Positions 42,891 to 49,953 of a stretch of DNA of 49,953 nt are shown in pieces. How positions within the stretch are numbered: position 1 is the first letter of the stretch; every line of letters starts with the position of its first letter. Below the pieces are notes generated by a model. That model saw only the letters and a program-made list of their open reading frames with translations, was not told the DNA's origin and ran no database searches. The stretch comes from Lactobacillus xujianguonis. Lineage in GTDB: Bacteria; Bacillota; Bacilli; Lactobacillales; Lactobacillaceae. The stretch spans positions 1-49,953 of the forward strand of contig NZ_ML136886.1 in assembly GCF_004009905.1 (NCBI RefSeq), read 5' to 3'. The position numbers were made by a program, and so were the translations under genes.

Positions 42891-44165
42891 TTACTCAGTA
42901 ACTACTGGAGCAGTTTTAACTGCCACCTTTTCAATTTTACTTTTCGCACCCATCTTAATTGCAACAAATAGAATTACAATTTCAATAGCTGCTAAAACAA
43001 ATAATGCATATTTAACATTTCCAAAGCCAGAGATTGTCGTTAAAAATGTCGTCAAAATTGGAGCTGCAGCCATGATAATCGTATTTAACAATCCAACTGA
43101 AGAAGCTAAAATTTTCTGATCAATTGTATTAACCAACCATTGTTGCATCTTAATTGAAGCAATACTTACAACAACTGCTAATAAGAAGTAAACAACCAAA
43201 ACAAGGTAAATATTAGCAAAAATAGTGGCAACAGTAGTAGCTAAACTTAAAACGATAGAAATGATTAGTGTAGTGAAAACTGACATTTTTTTGAAGATTT
43301 GTGGACCAAACATACTACCTAAGATAGCTCCACAACTTACAACAACACCTGTCACTGCAATAGTAAAACTGTAACTAGTAATAATCATAGTTGACCGGTT
43401 CCCCGCCATTACAATTGGAAGTAATGAACCCATTGCAGTTAAAATACCATTGACTAAGGCAATTACCAGAATTACAGTCATTAGACCCTTGGCTTTCTTT
43501 ATTTGTAGGTATGAACTTTTCATTGTGGCAAAGAATTTTTGATCATTAACTTCTTTAGGTTCAAATGGCTTTTGATCCTTTCTGTGCTTTAGTCCAACAC
43601 TTAAGAATAAAATACCAGCTGCAAGGAAAGTAAAAGCGTTAAGGAATGCAAAATTTGCAAATGATAAGAAAAGTAATAATCCTGACCCGATAAATTGAGC
43701 TACGGTATTAATCACTTCACTAATACCATTAGTAAAACCTTCAGCTTCTCCAAATTCTTCCTTCCCAACTAATTCAACAATTAATGGAGCCATTAACCCA
43801 CTTGAGTAAGAACCAAAAGTATCAGATAAGAAGTTGATAATTACAACTGCAATAACTAAATTCCATTGAGAAACATTACTGATAAAGAGCAAACCCACAA
43901 TTCCGTAAAGAACGAATCTTACTACAGCCATTAAGAAGATATTCTTAAATTTCTTTTGAGTTTTGTCAGCTAGGTAACCGCCAAAGATATCAAATAACTT
44001 TGGAATTGATTCTGAAATAGCGATTAATGACAAAGCAAGTGAGTAATTGTTCAATTTACTTGCGTAAGTCATGAAAGCTAAGTAAAAAAGAATATCACCA
44101 GAAGTTGAAAGAAAGCCAGCGATTGAGAATTTTCTGTAATCTTTATTTTTCAAAAATACATTCAT
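42891..44165 (-). CDS. MFS transporter, DHA3 efflux type
   Basis: The 424-residue protein has 12 predicted spans and the features of the DHA3 branch of drug/macrolide exporters: FSIAGFLSTSGDILFYLAFM at the N terminus, then ESIPKLFDIFGGYLADKTQKKFKN. ATG 44165 is selected because AAAAAGGAG is well placed; an upstream ATG at 44270 would add 35 residues without a span. It is divergent from a degraded Rgg-like regulator gene, which presumably once controlled it. Substrate unknown. Confidence 0.82.
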   Translation of the reverse strand: MNVFLKNKDYRKFSIAGFLSTSGDILFYLAFMTYASKLNNYSLALSLIAISESIPKLFDIFGGYLADKTQKKFKNIFLMAVVRFVLYGIVGLLFISNVSQWNLVIAVVIINFLSDTFGSYSSGLMAPLIVELVGKEEFGEAEGFTNGISEVINTVAQFIGSGLLLFLSFANFAFLNAFTFLAAGILFLSVGLKHRKDQKPFEPKEVNDQKFFATMKSSYLQIKKAKGLMTVILVIALVNGILTAMGSLLPIVMAGNRSTMIITSYSFTIAVTGVVVSCGAILGSMFGPQIFKKMSVFTTLIISIVLSLATTVATIFANIYLVLVVYFLLAVVVSIASIKMQQWLVNTIDQKILASSVGLLNTIIMAAAPILTTFLTTISGFGNVKYALFVLAAIEIVILFVAIKMGAKSKIEKVAVKTAPVVTE

Positions 44166-44240
44166 AATATTTAACTCCTTTTTCTTTTTAGATGTTAAAT
44201 ACATGATATAGGCTTTATAATTAAATCTATGAAATAGTCG

Positions 44241-44250
44241 TATTCGAATA
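44241..44250. promoter_or_regulatory. Short palindrome between MFS and Rgg-like genes
   Basis: TATTCGAATA is a perfect 10-bp palindrome placed just upstream of the regulator's Shine-Dalgarno. The larger palindrome at 48510-48529 has the same position relative to the third Rgg-like gene, so this could be an operator. The match is only by location. Confidence 0.3.
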
Positions 44251-44270
44251 TTTTTTGAGGGATGATACAA

Positions 44271-45131
44271 ATGACCATTGGAGAATTACTAAAAGAATAC
44301 CGGATTAGCCAAGTTAAGAACCAAAAAGAATTCATTAATGGAGGAAACATAATTAGCCAATCCTATTATTCTAAAGTTGAAAAGAATACTCATAGAATCA
44401 ATGCAGATAGTTTAATTGAATTGCTTCATTACAACAATATCCCTGTAACGGAATTTTTTAATCGGCTGAATAAAAATGATGATCTTCGCCAACATCAAAT
44501 AGATAAATTGAATAATACACTAGGAGACGCTTTTTATCATAATGATAGGGATAAAATTCTAAAATTAGTCCCTATAATTAATGAGAGTGATCTTTCTACC
44601 AAGGAAAAACAAGAAGAACTACTTTTGATTCAAGCATGGTTAGAATTAATGAAAGGACCAGATGAGCAGCCTGATCTTAAGTTAAGAGAAAAGATAAAAG
44701 AAAAGATATTTAACATACCTAATTTAAATTATGCAAAAGTTACACTTTTTTGTAACTTTATGAAGTTTTATGATATCGAAAGTGACAAAACAATTGGTAA
44801 AAAAATTATCGAACAACATATAAATACCACAAATAACAAATGGAAAATAGCGATGTTAGCTACAATAGTAAACATCTTAGCCTTTTCACTTAAAAACGGA
44901 CAAGAAAATGATGTCACTTATTTCATTAAAAGCGGCGAAAAAATAGAGACTAAACCCGAGTTAGTATTTTATAAGTCTGCATTTTACTTTTTCAAAAACT
45001 TAATTAATTATCGTTGAACCAATAATACTGATAACTATAAGAATAGTGTCAAAGCTAAAGATTTCTTAATCAACATTGGCATGGTGGAATATGGAAAAAT
45101 ACTCAATACTTTGCTAATCAAGTATAAATAA
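44271..45131 (+). pseudogene. Rgg-like transcriptional regulator, interrupted by TGA
   Basis: The reading frame from ATG 44271 (MTIGELLKEYRIS) stops at TGA 45015-45017 and then continues in frame to TAA 45129-45131, about 286 codons. The continuation (KDFLINIGMVEYGKIL) matches the C terminus of the neighbouring intact gene at 45220. The protein has an XRE-type helix-turn-helix (about 1-65, IISQSYYSKVEK) and a helical repeat domain like those of RRNPP peptide-sensing regulators. It is divergent from the MFS efflux gene. GAGG is about ten bases from the chosen ATG. Confidence 0.78.
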
Positions 45132-45214
45132 TGGTTATATCTATCTTGGATGCTTTGCAAACAATGTTAGTTCGGCAATTACTTTTAATTACAATCAAAT
45201 TCTTATGGAGATGA
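45131..45214 (+). CDS. Possible short hydrophobic peptide after an Rgg-like gene
   Basis: A 27-residue frame begins at an ATG that overlaps the end of the broken Rgg-like gene (TAATG, so the A of the stop is the A of the start). It starts MVISILDALQTMLVRQLLLI and is hydrophobic with two basic residues at the end. It overlaps the leader of the next regulator. No ribosome binding site is visible, so only translational coupling could express it. It is noted because RRNPP regulators often have peptide genes at this position. Confidence 0.25.
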   Translation: MVISILDALQTMLVRQLLLITIKFLWR

Positions 45215-45219
45215 GAATT

Positions 45220-46083
45220 ATGACAATCGGAGAATTACTAAAAGAATATCGGATAAGCCAAGGAAAGAATCAAAAAGAATTTATTGATAGAGGACGGATT
45301 GTGAGTCAATCTTATTACTCTAAGGTAGAGAAAAATGTTCACCGAATTACTGCAGATTCTTTGATTGAATTGCTTCATTACAATAATATCCCTTTGTGGG
45401 AGTTTTTTAGTAGATTTAATCAAGGCGATGAAATGCGACATCAGCAAATTCAAGATTTACATGATGCAATGATTACCGCATATTACGAACATGATGAACA
45501 TAGACTAAAAAACGTTAAGATGTTAATTGATGAATGTGATTTATCTGACCAAAATAAAGAAGAACAAAAGTTAATTGTAGATGGTTGGCTAGAATCAATG
45601 AAGAAAAATCCTGAAACTTATAATATTGAATTAAGAAATAATCTTAAAGATAAGGTATTTAACAGTCATAATTACGACAAAAGTACTATCACCTTGTATT
45701 GTAACTTTATGTCTTTTTATGACTTGAATAGCAATCGTTCTATCGCTCAAAGAATTATTAGACAGTATAGCAATAGCTCCAATATTGATATTCAAATTTC
45801 ACTACTTGCAGTAATTGGCAACATTCTAGCTCTTTCAATTGAAAAGCATGAAATTAATAAAACAGATTTTTTCATTAATAGTGCTCATGATATCCCTACC
45901 AGACCTGAACTTTTCTTTTATAAAAATGGAATTTTTATTTTTGAAAATTTAATTAGATATCTAGAAACTAAACAAAAAGAGTATTTAAATAATTGCAATA
46001 AAGGTATTGAAACTCTTACTAATCTTGATATGAAAACTTATGGTAGCAAAGTAAAAGCTTTTGTAGAGAAAAATATAAAGTAA
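45220..46083 (+). CDS. Rgg-like transcriptional regulator
   Basis: The intact 287-residue paralogue of the previous gene. It has the helix-turn-helix (MTIGELLKEYRISQGKNQKE and SQSYYSKVEKN) and a C-terminal helical repeat domain ending EFVEKNIK-like (KAFVEKNIK). Such regulators in lactobacilli and streptococci sense short peptides imported by the Opp transporter. ATG 45220 has GGAG nine bases upstream, and two earlier ATGs lack it. The gene is convergent with the ABC exporter gene at 46237. Which genes it regulates is unknown. Confidence 0.8.
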   Translation: MTIGELLKEYRISQGKNQKEFIDRGRIVSQSYYSKVEKNVHRITADSLIELLHYNNIPLWEFFSRFNQGDEMRHQQIQDLHDAMITAYYEHDEHRLKNVKMLIDECDLSDQNKEEQKLIVDGWLESMKKNPETYNIELRNNLKDKVFNSHNYDKSTITLYCNFMSFYDLNSNRSIAQRIIRQYSNSSNIDIQISLLAVIGNILALSIEKHEINKTDFFINSAHDIPTRPELFFYKNGIFIFENLIRYLETKQKEYLNNCNKGIETLTNLDMKTYGSKVKAFVEKNIK

Positions 46084-46084
46084 A

Positions 46085-46121
46085 AAATAACTGCTTTAGC
46101 TCTGCAAGCTGGCAGTTATTT
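46085..46121 (-). terminator. Terminator of the DUF4097/ABC exporter operon
   Basis: AAATAACTGC and GCAGTTATTT form a 10-bp stem; on the minus strand a run of six T's follows, after the exporter gene. Confidence 0.75.
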
Positions 46122-46174
46122 AGTAAACCATTTATAAAAATGCTTGATAGCATCGTTTATGCGATTCTACGCAG

Positions 46175-46204
46175 GAGATTGACTTATTTGCCAATCTCTT
46201 TTTT
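46175..46204 (+). terminator. Terminator of the intact Rgg-like gene
   Basis: GAGATTG and CAATCTC form a perfect 7-bp stem followed by a T run on the plus strand. Between it and the gene are two small hairpins (ATGC/GCAT and TGCG/CGCA), so the 3' untranslated region is structured. Confidence 0.75.
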
Positions 46205-46236
46205 CATTATTACAGCAAGTTTAGACAGCTTTAAAA

Positions 46237-47814
46237 TTACTTAACAGATAAAAACTGTTCTAAATCGACGACCTGGTCATAACGGTGAAGTTCCTCTGGT
46301 TCATAGTGGTGAATTACTTCTACAAAGGTTAAATCAGAGTTCAGCAAGTAATTATGAATCCGATCTGATGCCTTTTTATCGAGGGATGCGTTAATTTCAT
46401 CAAGTAAAAGTACTGGACGATTCATTAAAATACCACGAGCTAATTCAATTCTAGCTAGTTGACCACCAGATAATTGATCAGCATTATCACCTAAAGAATA
46501 GTTCCACCCTTTTTCTTGAATAATACTATCCAAACCTAACTTAGTGCAAATTTCCATAACCTTTTCTTGGGAAATATCAGTACCAAGTGTTAAGTTAAAC
46601 CACAAAGTATCTGCAAAAATCATTGGCCTTTGACTACAATATGCAAATAAATTAGTAAAAGAACCTGCATCAACTTTTTTACCATTTAAAATAATTGCTT
46701 TTGCATGACCAAATTCTCCTGTCATCAAGAACTGCAAAAGTGTAGATTTACCAACTCCAGATGGTCCGATAACTGCAACCTTCTGTCCGTACTTTATTTC
46801 TAAATTAAGATGTTGAGGTAATTGTTGCTTTTTTCTATTTAAACTTAAATCATCTATATCTAATTTATTGAAGTTGTCTACTGTTGATACTTCTTTTTCT
46901 TTGCCCTTAGCGATGAACTTATCTGCCTTGGCGGCAATCTTTTTAGTAGTTGATAACTTATTTCGATCTTCTAATATCGTCAGAATTGGATTAACAAATG
47001 AATTAGATAATTGCACAATAGCAAATAATGCACCCAACGTAGTTTGACCATTAATTACCATATAAATACCTACTAAAAATGGCAATGTAAAGGTTAACAA
47101 ATTTGCAATTAAATTAATCCATGAAACAGTGTCTAAGTTCAAAAGATTCATCTTGCGTAACGCTGTTTCTAAGTGATTAACAAAAACTCCGTTTTTCTCA
47201 ACGGCATTATCTTGCTTACTGTATAATTTTAACGTCGAGCTACCTGCCAAAAAATTCTTAATATGACTAACATACTTATCATTAGCATCAGCCCACTTTT
47301 CAGAAGCTGATTGAATCTTCTTTTGGAACACATTCGACACAATCATAGGCATAAATGATCCCAATAAAAACAGCAAGGTTACTAACCAATTGACGGATAC
47401 CGCATACCCTAATGCAAAGACAATCATATTAGCTTGCATCATGATCTCAATTTCTGCATCAAAACGATTGGTTTCCAAAAGTTTAAAATCCGTGGTTAGG
47501 TACCCTAAACTAGCAGTGTTTTCATCACTTGTTTGTTTAAGCATCCCCTTTAAAATACATACTCGCAAGGTGGTATTTGCTTCTTTAATCGCACCTGCTT
47601 TCAAGTAATTAAAAACTAGTGACGCAAAAAATGTGACTAAAAACCCACCAATCACAAATAATAATAACTGCGGTAAATCGCCAAAACTTTTCCGAGTACC
47701 AATATTAGTCATGGTTTGGACCATATAGGCTGCGACAAGTTGTTGCATACTAGCAATTAAGCCCAAGATAATCATGCCAACAAATTTAACATGTGAAGAG
47801 TATTTGTAAATCAT
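46237..47814 (-). CDS. ABC exporter (membrane plus ATPase)
   Basis: The 525-residue half-transporter has six predicted spans (about 10-290) and a C-terminal ATPase. It shows Walker A GPSGVGKSTLL, the signature LSGGQLARIELARG, Walker B LLLDEINASLD and the switch histidine in EVIHHYEPEE. No peptidase domain is present, so it is not a leader-processing bacteriocin exporter of the PCAT type. Drug, lipid or peptide export is possible. It is 13 bases after the DUF4097 gene and starts at AGGAGG-ATG. The operon is divergent from the third Rgg-like gene. Confidence 0.88.
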   Translation of the reverse strand: MIYKYSSHVKFVGMIILGLIASMQQLVAAYMVQTMTNIGTRKSFGDLPQLLLFVIGGFLVTFFASLVFNYLKAGAIKEANTTLRVCILKGMLKQTSDENTASLGYLTTDFKLLETNRFDAEIEIMMQANMIVFALGYAVSVNWLVTLLFLLGSFMPMIVSNVFQKKIQSASEKWADANDKYVSHIKNFLAGSSTLKLYSKQDNAVEKNGVFVNHLETALRKMNLLNLDTVSWINLIANLLTFTLPFLVGIYMVINGQTTLGALFAIVQLSNSFVNPILTILEDRNKLSTTKKIAAKADKFIAKGKEKEVSTVDNFNKLDIDDLSLNRKKQQLPQHLNLEIKYGQKVAVIGPSGVGKSTLLQFLMTGEFGHAKAIILNGKKVDAGSFTNLFAYCSQRPMIFADTLWFNLTLGTDISQEKVMEICTKLGLDSIIQEKGWNYSLGDNADQLSGGQLARIELARGILMNRPVLLLDEINASLDKKASDRIHNYLLNSDLTFVEVIHHYEPEELHRYDQVVDLEQFLSVK

Positions 47815-47827
47815 TCTTATATCCTCC

Positions 47828-48448
47828 TTAATTTACTGTGATATTGCCATTTGAAATATCTATGTCTAATTTTCTCAACGCTTTGCTATTTTTACTGTAA
47901 TAATCACCTTTATTTGAGCCATTTACTGTGACTGTACCGTTAGTCGTATCCAAATCATATCCAGCTGCGATACTGTGATCAATCACGACATTACCGTTAG
48001 ATAGATCGATCTCACCTTGTCTAGTCGTAATATTTTGAACTGTTACACTACCATTAGAATTATCAACGTCAATATTCTTAAGTATCTGATCCGGCATTTC
48101 AATCGTAATTTGTGGCATTACAGAATGCTTTTTGAACAAATCAAAAAGATTACCATTAATGACTTTGATACCATATTTATCCTCAATGATTAGTTTTTTC
48201 TCCTTAATTTCAACTTCTGGAAGCAGTTTTTGTCTTCCTACAAAAACAACACGACAAGCATTTCCTCGCTTGACTTTAATATTGAAATTACTAGTATCAA
48301 CCTTTATTTGATTAAACTTTTGATCAGTTAAAACTTTTTGTACTACTTGTTCTGAATGAGATTTGTTCATATCCTGCAACTTTAAACCTCCTAAGATGAT
48401 TAAAATAAGTACAATTACCAAAATCAGTACTCTTATTCCTCGCTTCAT
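47828..48448 (-). CDS. DUF4097-like membrane-anchored beta-repeat protein
   Basis: The 206-residue protein has one N-terminal span (VLILVIVLILIILGGL) and a DUF4097-type beta-helix with repeats of the form S/TNGxVxV: SNGSVTV, SNGNVVI, TNGTVTV and SNGNITV. It is anchored at the membrane with the repeats outside. Proteins of this group are often next to regulators or exporters but their role is poorly known. It is the first gene of the operon with the ABC exporter. A role in sensing, immunity or assembly of the exporter is only inferred. Confidence 0.75.
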   Translation of the reverse strand: MKRGIRVLILVIVLILIILGGLKLQDMNKSHSEQVVQKVLTDQKFNQIKVDTSNFNIKVKRGNACRVVFVGRQKLLPEVEIKEKKLIIEDKYGIKVINGNLFDLFKKHSVMPQITIEMPDQILKNIDVDNSNGSVTVQNITTRQGEIDLSNGNVVIDHSIAAGYDLDTTNGTVTVNGSNKGDYYSKNSKALRKLDIDISNGNITVN

Positions 48449-48509
48449 TTTTATCCCCCGTCACTTGAATTGTCCTTAGTATCGCAGGATAATAAATTAA
48501 AATATTAGA

Positions 48510-48529
48510 AATTTGCAGATCTGCAAATT
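48510..48529. promoter_or_regulatory. Perfect 20-bp palindrome, probable Rgg operator
   Basis: AATTTGCAGATCTGCAAATT is a perfect 20-bp palindrome in the 95-base divergent gap between the DUF4097/ABC operon and the third Rgg-like gene. It ends just before that gene's ribosome binding site (GAGGTG). A dimeric regulator would bind such a site and could control both directions. Confidence 0.65.
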
Positions 48530-48543
48530 GAGGTGTAAAAACT

Positions 48544-49401
48544 ATGTTTAAATATGGGTCAACCTATAAAGAATTGCGTAAACAACAAGAAATTACACAA
48601 ACTGAAGCTTGTCGGGGAATCTGTTCTATTTCTAAATTGTCTCGCTGGGAAAATAATCAGGTAGAAGTAGAGTTTAGTACAGCAATCGAATTACTCAAAC
48701 GGATCAATGTCACGTTAGATGAGTTCACAGAGCGTGCAAACATTAATACAGAATTCGAATTACCAGACGAAATTATTACAGCTATTAATGCCAACGATGT
48801 TCCCCTGTTGCGAAAATACGTACAAAGTCGTTTAGATAAGTACCATACAAATAAAAATATTCTTGAATTAAAGAATATCTTGATAGTTTGCAATCAACTA
48901 TTATTAATCGAAGGCAAAAATTATCTGACCACCGCTGATATTAAAAGAATTGGTTCTTACCTGCTGCATAATACGGTCTGGTCAAAGTACAACATCACTT
49001 TATTTGCAAATTCTCCATTTTTATTAAATTCTGAAATTGGCTTCAAAATTGCTATGCGGATCGTCCATAATTTTGATCAAGTCAATGACTTGAATGATAA
49101 TTTAGCAATCTTCATGGGTGGACTATCAGATACTGTTATTGCATTTATCTTCAAAAAGAAACTAGATTATGCACAACAACTTTTAGATGAACTGCGTAAG
49201 GTTGAACTACCACCTTATTTCATGTTTTTTGATCTCACCCTTACCTTCTTGCAAAAACTTATTGAATATTGCCAGACTGGAAATGAACAACCAATTTTAG
49301 AAATGTTCAATAAGTTAATACAATTAGGCTGTTCTCGGCATGCCCAAATATTACTGGAAGCATTTAAAGACGCTAAACGAATTTGGGAGGAAAATGAATG
49401 A
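48544..49401 (+). CDS. Rgg/GadR/MutR-type transcriptional regulator
   Basis: The 285-residue protein has an N-terminal XRE helix-turn-helix (about 1-65, YKELRKQQEITQTEACRG, ISKLSRWENNQ) and a long helical domain (about 75-285) like the tetratricopeptide-type Rgg_C peptide-binding domain. It differs much from the two other Rgg-like genes nearby. The gene is divergent from the DUF4097/ABC exporter operon across a palindrome, and its stop overlaps by four bases the start of a 20-residue peptide gene. GAGG lies before ATG 48544. This arrangement fits a peptide-controlled regulator of the exporter. Confidence 0.85.
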   Translation: MFKYGSTYKELRKQQEITQTEACRGICSISKLSRWENNQVEVEFSTAIELLKRINVTLDEFTERANINTEFELPDEIITAINANDVPLLRKYVQSRLDKYHTNKNILELKNILIVCNQLLLIEGKNYLTTADIKRIGSYLLHNTVWSKYNITLFANSPFLLNSEIGFKIAMRIVHNFDQVNDLNDNLAIFMGGLSDTVIAFIFKKKLDYAQQLLDELRKVELPPYFMFFDLTLTFLQKLIEYCQTGNEQPILEMFNKLIQLGCSRHAQILLEAFKDAKRIWEENE

Positions 49402-49460
49402 AATTTACAAATGATAATTTTTGGGAACTACTCTCTCGTTTGGATTACTACACTCAGTAA
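49398..49460 (+). CDS. 20-residue peptide gene overlapping the Rgg-like gene
   Basis: The frame MKFTNDNFWELLSRLDYYTQ starts at an ATG that shares the four bases ATGA with the regulator's stop, and has GGAGG seven bases upstream, as good as any ribosome binding site in the window. It is short, aromatic and amphipathic, without a hydrophobic secretion leader. Signal peptides of RRNPP systems are often encoded exactly here (PapR, ComS, SHP genes). Whether it is secreted, processed or sensed is inferred. Short genes like this are easily missed by annotation. Confidence 0.65.
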   Translation: MKFTNDNFWELLSRLDYYTQ

Positions 49461-49579
49461 GGAGATTGTATCGTCCCTTTTCTGTTTTTGACAAAATAAT
49501 ATTAGTTAAGCAACACACGCTTTTATTCCATTCAATTACCTGATATACTTCTAAGAAACACTATATATTGAGGGATAGT

Positions 49580-49807
49580 ATGAAGAATGAAAAAAAGATC
49601 AAAGACGACCTATTAGGTAGTATTATCGGCGGTATAATCCTATTAATTGCTCTTAAATTTATTAATTTAATCCCCTGGTCATGGTTACAATCCGGAATCA
49701 AGATTGGATTAGTTTATATCACAATTGATATTATTTGCTTATTGTGGAAGTTTTATAGATTCAAGAAAACATCTAAATCTGGATTAGTTAACAATAAAAC
49801 TGAATAA
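49580..49807 (+). CDS. Small membrane protein, unknown
   Basis: The 75-residue product has two hydrophobic segments (about 12-28 and 40-57, GSIIGGIILLIALKFINLI) between basic ends. GAGGG is five bases before ATG 49580, so the upstream TTG at 49568 is not used. No family is recognised. It is the last gene before the window edge and is 119 bases after the 20-residue peptide gene, so the two might be part of the same system. Confidence 0.55.
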   Translation: MKNEKKIKDDLLGSIIGGIILLIALKFINLIPWSWLQSGIKIGLVYITIDIICLLWKFYRFKKTSKSGLVNNKTE

Positions 49808-49828
49808 TCAAAAAAGGCTCCAAATTGG

Positions 49829-49852
49829 CAATGTCATTAAGTTAAGACATTG
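49829..49852. repeat. Short inverted repeat near the right edge, possible mobile-element end
   Basis: CAATGTC and GACATTG flank ATTAAGTTAA. I have the impression that this stretch resembles the ends of some Lactobacillus insertion sequences, but this was not checked. Without a transposase gene in the window, it is recorded only as a repeat. Confidence 0.3.
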
Positions 49853-49876
49853 ACTTTGAACGGGGAATGCTTTAGG

Positions 49877-49909
49877 ACACTCATCTAAGTTTGATGAGTG
49901 TTTTTTTTG
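49877..49909 (+). terminator. Terminator near the right edge
   Basis: ACACTCATC and GATGAGTGT form a 9-bp stem with a seven-base loop followed by a run of eight T's. Confidence 0.85.
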
Positions 49910-49953
49910 CTTAATTTTTGAAACCGCTTTACGCTATATTTGGTTAGAGATTT

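Noticed and set aside
45015-45017. TGA recoded as an amino acid in the Rgg-like gene
   Set aside because: No selenocysteine or similar element is expected in this organism; a nonsense mutation or sequencing error is simpler.
46084-46236. Several hairpins suggesting a small RNA
   Set aside because: They are explained by two terminators, one for each of the convergent units, plus two very short stems.
46140-46244. A 34-residue reading frame (MLDSIVYAILRRRLTYLPIS...) downstream of the Rgg-like gene
   Set aside because: No ribosome binding site, and it overlaps the terminator hairpin of the regulator gene.
1-49953. CRISPR array, rRNA, tRNA or prophage
   Set aside because: No regularly spaced repeats were seen and no rRNA or tRNA sequence was noticed by eye (no search tool was run); the holin-like small protein and recombinase-like protein have no phage neighbours.

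Overview
The window is a chromosomal stretch from a low-GC Gram-positive bacterium, most likely a Lactobacillus of the acidophilus/crispatus/delbrueckii group. The evidence is a type I purine deoxyribosyltransferase very close to the Lactobacillus helveticus type, an aggregation-promoting-factor-like surface protein, SLAP-like surface domains, a PepV dipeptidase, AGGAGG-type ribosome binding sites and moderately AT-rich codon use. No rRNA, tRNA, CRISPR array, complete insertion sequence or prophage was seen. Names rest on motifs and family memory, not on database searches.

Layout. 0-0.25 kb: a perfect 93-bp tandem duplication over the 5' end of a gene that leaves the window. 0.3-13 kb: housekeeping and surface genes: a GH3 glycosidase, a metallophosphoesterase, an MFS transporter preceded by a structured RNA-like region, a purine salvage pair (adenosine deaminase and deoxyribosyltransferase), an orphan sugar-binding lipoprotein, a lipoprotein, an Apf-like protein, HU, a PAS protein, an L,D-transpeptidase and a DUF915-type hydrolase. 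13-18.6 kb: a degenerate tyrosine recombinase, a large protein of unknown function with a MerR-like helix-turn-helix, PepV, an orphan MazF/PemK-like protein and a GNAT acetyltransferase.

18.7-34.3 kb is an accessory redox and small-molecule region: a RibD-type reductase, NAD(P)-binding protein, two aldo/keto reductases, three LysR regulators (two divergent from cyclophilin-like-fold genes), a PPOX flavoprotein, a PAS protein, an Rrf2 regulator, a TauE/TSUP permease, two related alpha/beta hydrolases, an isochorismatase-type hydrolase and several very small genes. 34.4-42.6 kb: an HrtBA/MacB-like ABC transporter, a polytopic membrane protein, a flavin disulfide reductase, an ACT/DUF711 pair and a SLAP-type surface protein. 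42.7-49.9 kb: a candidate small RNA, a DHA3-type efflux protein and three Rgg-like regulators. The last regulator overlaps a 20-codon peptide gene and faces a DUF4097 plus ABC exporter operon across a perfect 20-bp palindrome.

Two themes stand out. First, seven genes between 25 and 45 kb are interrupted by a single stop or a one-base shift, while none were seen broken in the first 25 kb. This is either accessory-region decay or sequencing error in homopolymers. Second, the right end looks like a cell-cell signalling or export island (Rgg regulator, peptide, exporter) and is the best candidate here for an undescribed system.
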